Translations under genes and position numbers: made by a program
Assembly: GCA_016278415.1 (NCBI GenBank)
Contig: JADQBV010000039.1
Span: 1-7,517, forward strand
Length of the DNA: 7,517 nt
From: Halanaerobiales bacterium
Lineage (GTDB): Bacteria > Bacillota_F > Halanaerobiia > Halanaerobiales > DTU029
Direction of reading: 5' to 3'
The notes under the pieces: model-generated
The model's database searches: none
What the model saw: only the letters and a program-made list of their open reading frames with translations
Told to the model about the DNA's origin: nothing
Shown here: positions 7,301 through 7,517 of the stretch, one piece after another
Layout: every line of letters begins with the position of its first letter
How positions within the stretch are numbered: the first letter of the stretch is position 1

Positions 7301-7517
7301 GCCTTCTGTATTGTATCAATAGGTGTTCCTAGAAGCTCAATACCCAGTTCATCTAGAATTCCAGTTTTTGATAAATCAATTGCAAGATTTAAAGCGATTT
7401 GTCCCCCTAGAGTTGGTAATACACCATCGGGCATCTCTTTTCTCAGAATAGAAGTAATTATATCTACAGTTAATGGTTCTATATAAACACGATCAGCCAT
7501 ATTTTCATCAGTCATAA
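4342..7517 (-). CDS. carB: Carbamoyl-phosphate synthase large subunit, lacking only the N-terminal ~54 residues
   Basis: CarB makes carbamoyl phosphate from bicarbonate, two ATP and ammonia channelled from CarA, feeding pyrimidine and arginine synthesis in the cytoplasm. The visible 1057 residues begin [16 protein letters not shown]. That segment lies about 55 residues into other CarBs, so this Met is internal. The two leftover bases at the edge read TT, fitting the ATT (Ile) usually preceding it. The first ATP-grasp half shows [12 protein letters not shown] (115-126) and [13 protein letters not shown] (243-255). A central oligomerisation domain runs from about 347 to 530 and ends with [18 protein letters not shown] (514-531). 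The second half shows [12 protein letters not shown] (546-557), [15 protein letters not shown] (697-711) and [16 protein letters not shown] (821-836). The C-terminal MGS-like allosteric domain (about 925-1057) keeps T957/T960, K976 and N998. By eye these align with UMP/IMP-pocket residues of E. coli CarB, suggesting nucleotide control. The total would be about 1110 residues, roughly 40 above typical, because of an insertion near 411-468. The partner carA is not in the window. Confidence 0.98.
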   Translation of the reverse strand, partial: MTDENMADRVYIEPLTVDIITSILRKEMPDGVLPTLGGQIALNLAIDLSKTGILDELGIELLGTPIDTIQKAEDRNSFKDLMNEIGEPVLESKTAETIDEAAKIAETIGYPVIVRPAYTMGGTGGGVVNNFKELKEIASRGFKHSLIGQLLIEKSIKGWKEIEYEVMRDANNNCITVCNMENIDPVGVHTGDSIVVAPSQTLTDKEYQMFRTSALKIIRALGIEGGCNVQYALDPDSFQYYIIEVNPRVSRSSALASKATGYPIAKVSARIAIGYTLDEIDNAITGKTTACFEPALDYVVFKIPRWPFDKFHYADRELGTQMKATGEVMAIERTIEASMLKAVRSLEIDRYGLRLEEFTEMSDQDVEEKLINPDDNRLFILAEALRRGWTVGKVHKITKISTFFINKINNVVGCENKLSNCLKPIIEKLDMQKIHLVNKIVYKEQLADNGQVFDKGQLSDKEHDKILLQELLKKAKFLGFSDIEIASLLDIREKDIKKLRDVLEIKAVFKMVDTCAAEFEAETPYYYSSYETVNESEITDRKKVLVLGSGPIRIGQGIEFDYCSVHSAWSLHEEGYESIIVNNNPETVSTDFDTSDRLYFEPLTKEDVMNIIEHEKPEGVVVQFGGQTAINLAKPLQIEGVNILGTSVESIDLAEDRDKFIKLLKELDIPAPLGDVASSLKEAQVIAEDVGYPVLVRPSYVLGGRAMEVVYNTKELREYMANAVKATPDQPVLVDKYITGTEIEVDAISDGEVVIIPGIMEHVERAGVHSGDSIAVYPPHNLSDKLKEKVVEHTIKITRALKVQGLVNIQYVVSDDNVYVIEVNPRSSRTVPYLSKITGVPMVDLATKALLGTKLSSLGYETGMIDEMSFVAVKVPVFSFSKLTKVDTNLGPEMKSTGEVLGLDSDYEKALYKGLIGAGIDIPRQGTILATISDKDKEEALAYIKEFSRMGFRIVATEGTADALKEFGLDVDTVNKISEGSPHVVDLITEDKVDLVINTLTKGKLPARDGFQIRRNAVEMGIPCLTSLDTTRAMLMVLQEIEAGDEISVKALQDYIL
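6133..6186 (-). repeat. Three tandem 18-bp repeats inside carB encoding a hexapeptide
   Basis: Residues 444-461 of the visible CarB read [18 protein letters not shown], three in-phase six-residue units with consensus [EG]Q[LV]xD[KN]. At DNA level the plus strand shows TTATC recurring with exact 18-bp spacing at 6134, 6152 and 6170, with a decayed TTATA at 6188. The repeats sit in a hydrophilic insertion in the central oligomerisation domain, where CarB proteins I recall have a much shorter linker before the helix equivalent to [12 protein letters not shown] (471-482). The periodicity is read directly from the sequence; calling it an expansion relative to the family is based on memory. Confidence 0.8.

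Noticed and set aside
6989..7486. Two plus-strand ORFs of 66 and 92 codons
   Set aside because: Antisense to the first ATP-grasp half of carB, which is strongly conserved on the minus strand.
7513..7515. ATG as the start codon of carB
   Set aside because: The following residues [15 protein letters not shown] correspond to a position about 55 residues inside known CarB proteins; the gene continues past the window edge.
1..7517. Mobile element, CRISPR, toxin-antitoxin, phage defence, or tRNA/riboswitch
   Set aside because: No transposase, direct repeat array, small paired ORFs, tRNA cloverleaf or recognisable aptamer was found; nearly all of the window is accounted for by four ordinary metabolic or regulatory genes.

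Overview
The window looks like ordinary chromosomal DNA from an AT-rich, low-GC Gram-positive-type anaerobe (Bacillota, Clostridia or Halanaerobia-like). The reasons are A+T-rich codon use, G-rich Shine-Dalgarno sequences 7-8 nt from the starts, TTG and GTG start codons, and a cellobiose phosphorylase closely resembling those of Clostridium thermocellum and Thermotoga as I remember them. The placement is inference; there is no rRNA or other taxonomic marker. All four genes lie on the minus strand, so reading order runs from high to low coordinates.

Region 1 (7517-4342): carB, the large subunit of carbamoyl-phosphate synthetase. About 54 N-terminal residues lie beyond the window edge. The gene is intact to its stop, with both ATP-grasp halves and the C-terminal allosteric domain. 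Its central domain carries an unusual insertion containing three tandem hexapeptide repeats.

Region 2 (4341-4155): a 187-bp AT-rich spacer with a possible promoter for the next gene, no convincing terminator, and an 11-bp inverted repeat near its two ends.

Region 3 (4154-1): a sugar-catabolism cluster. It holds a LacI-family repressor that starts at TTG 4154 and a 200-bp spacer with a near-perfect 18-bp palindrome centred on CG, typical of LacI-family operators. Then come two tandem GH94 glycoside phosphorylases 44 bp apart. The first is a complete 785-residue GH94 enzyme of uncertain disaccharide or oligosaccharide specificity. The second, cut by the window edge after 180 residues, is very probably cellobiose phosphorylase. 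Together they would split imported beta-glucan oligosaccharides with phosphate into glucose 1-phosphate plus a shortened sugar, saving ATP, under control of the LacI protein. No transporter is visible in the window.

I see no mobile element, CRISPR array, RNA gene or clearly new system. The points most worth a second look are the repeat-bearing CarB insertion, the open specificity of the first GH94 enzyme, and the operator palindrome.
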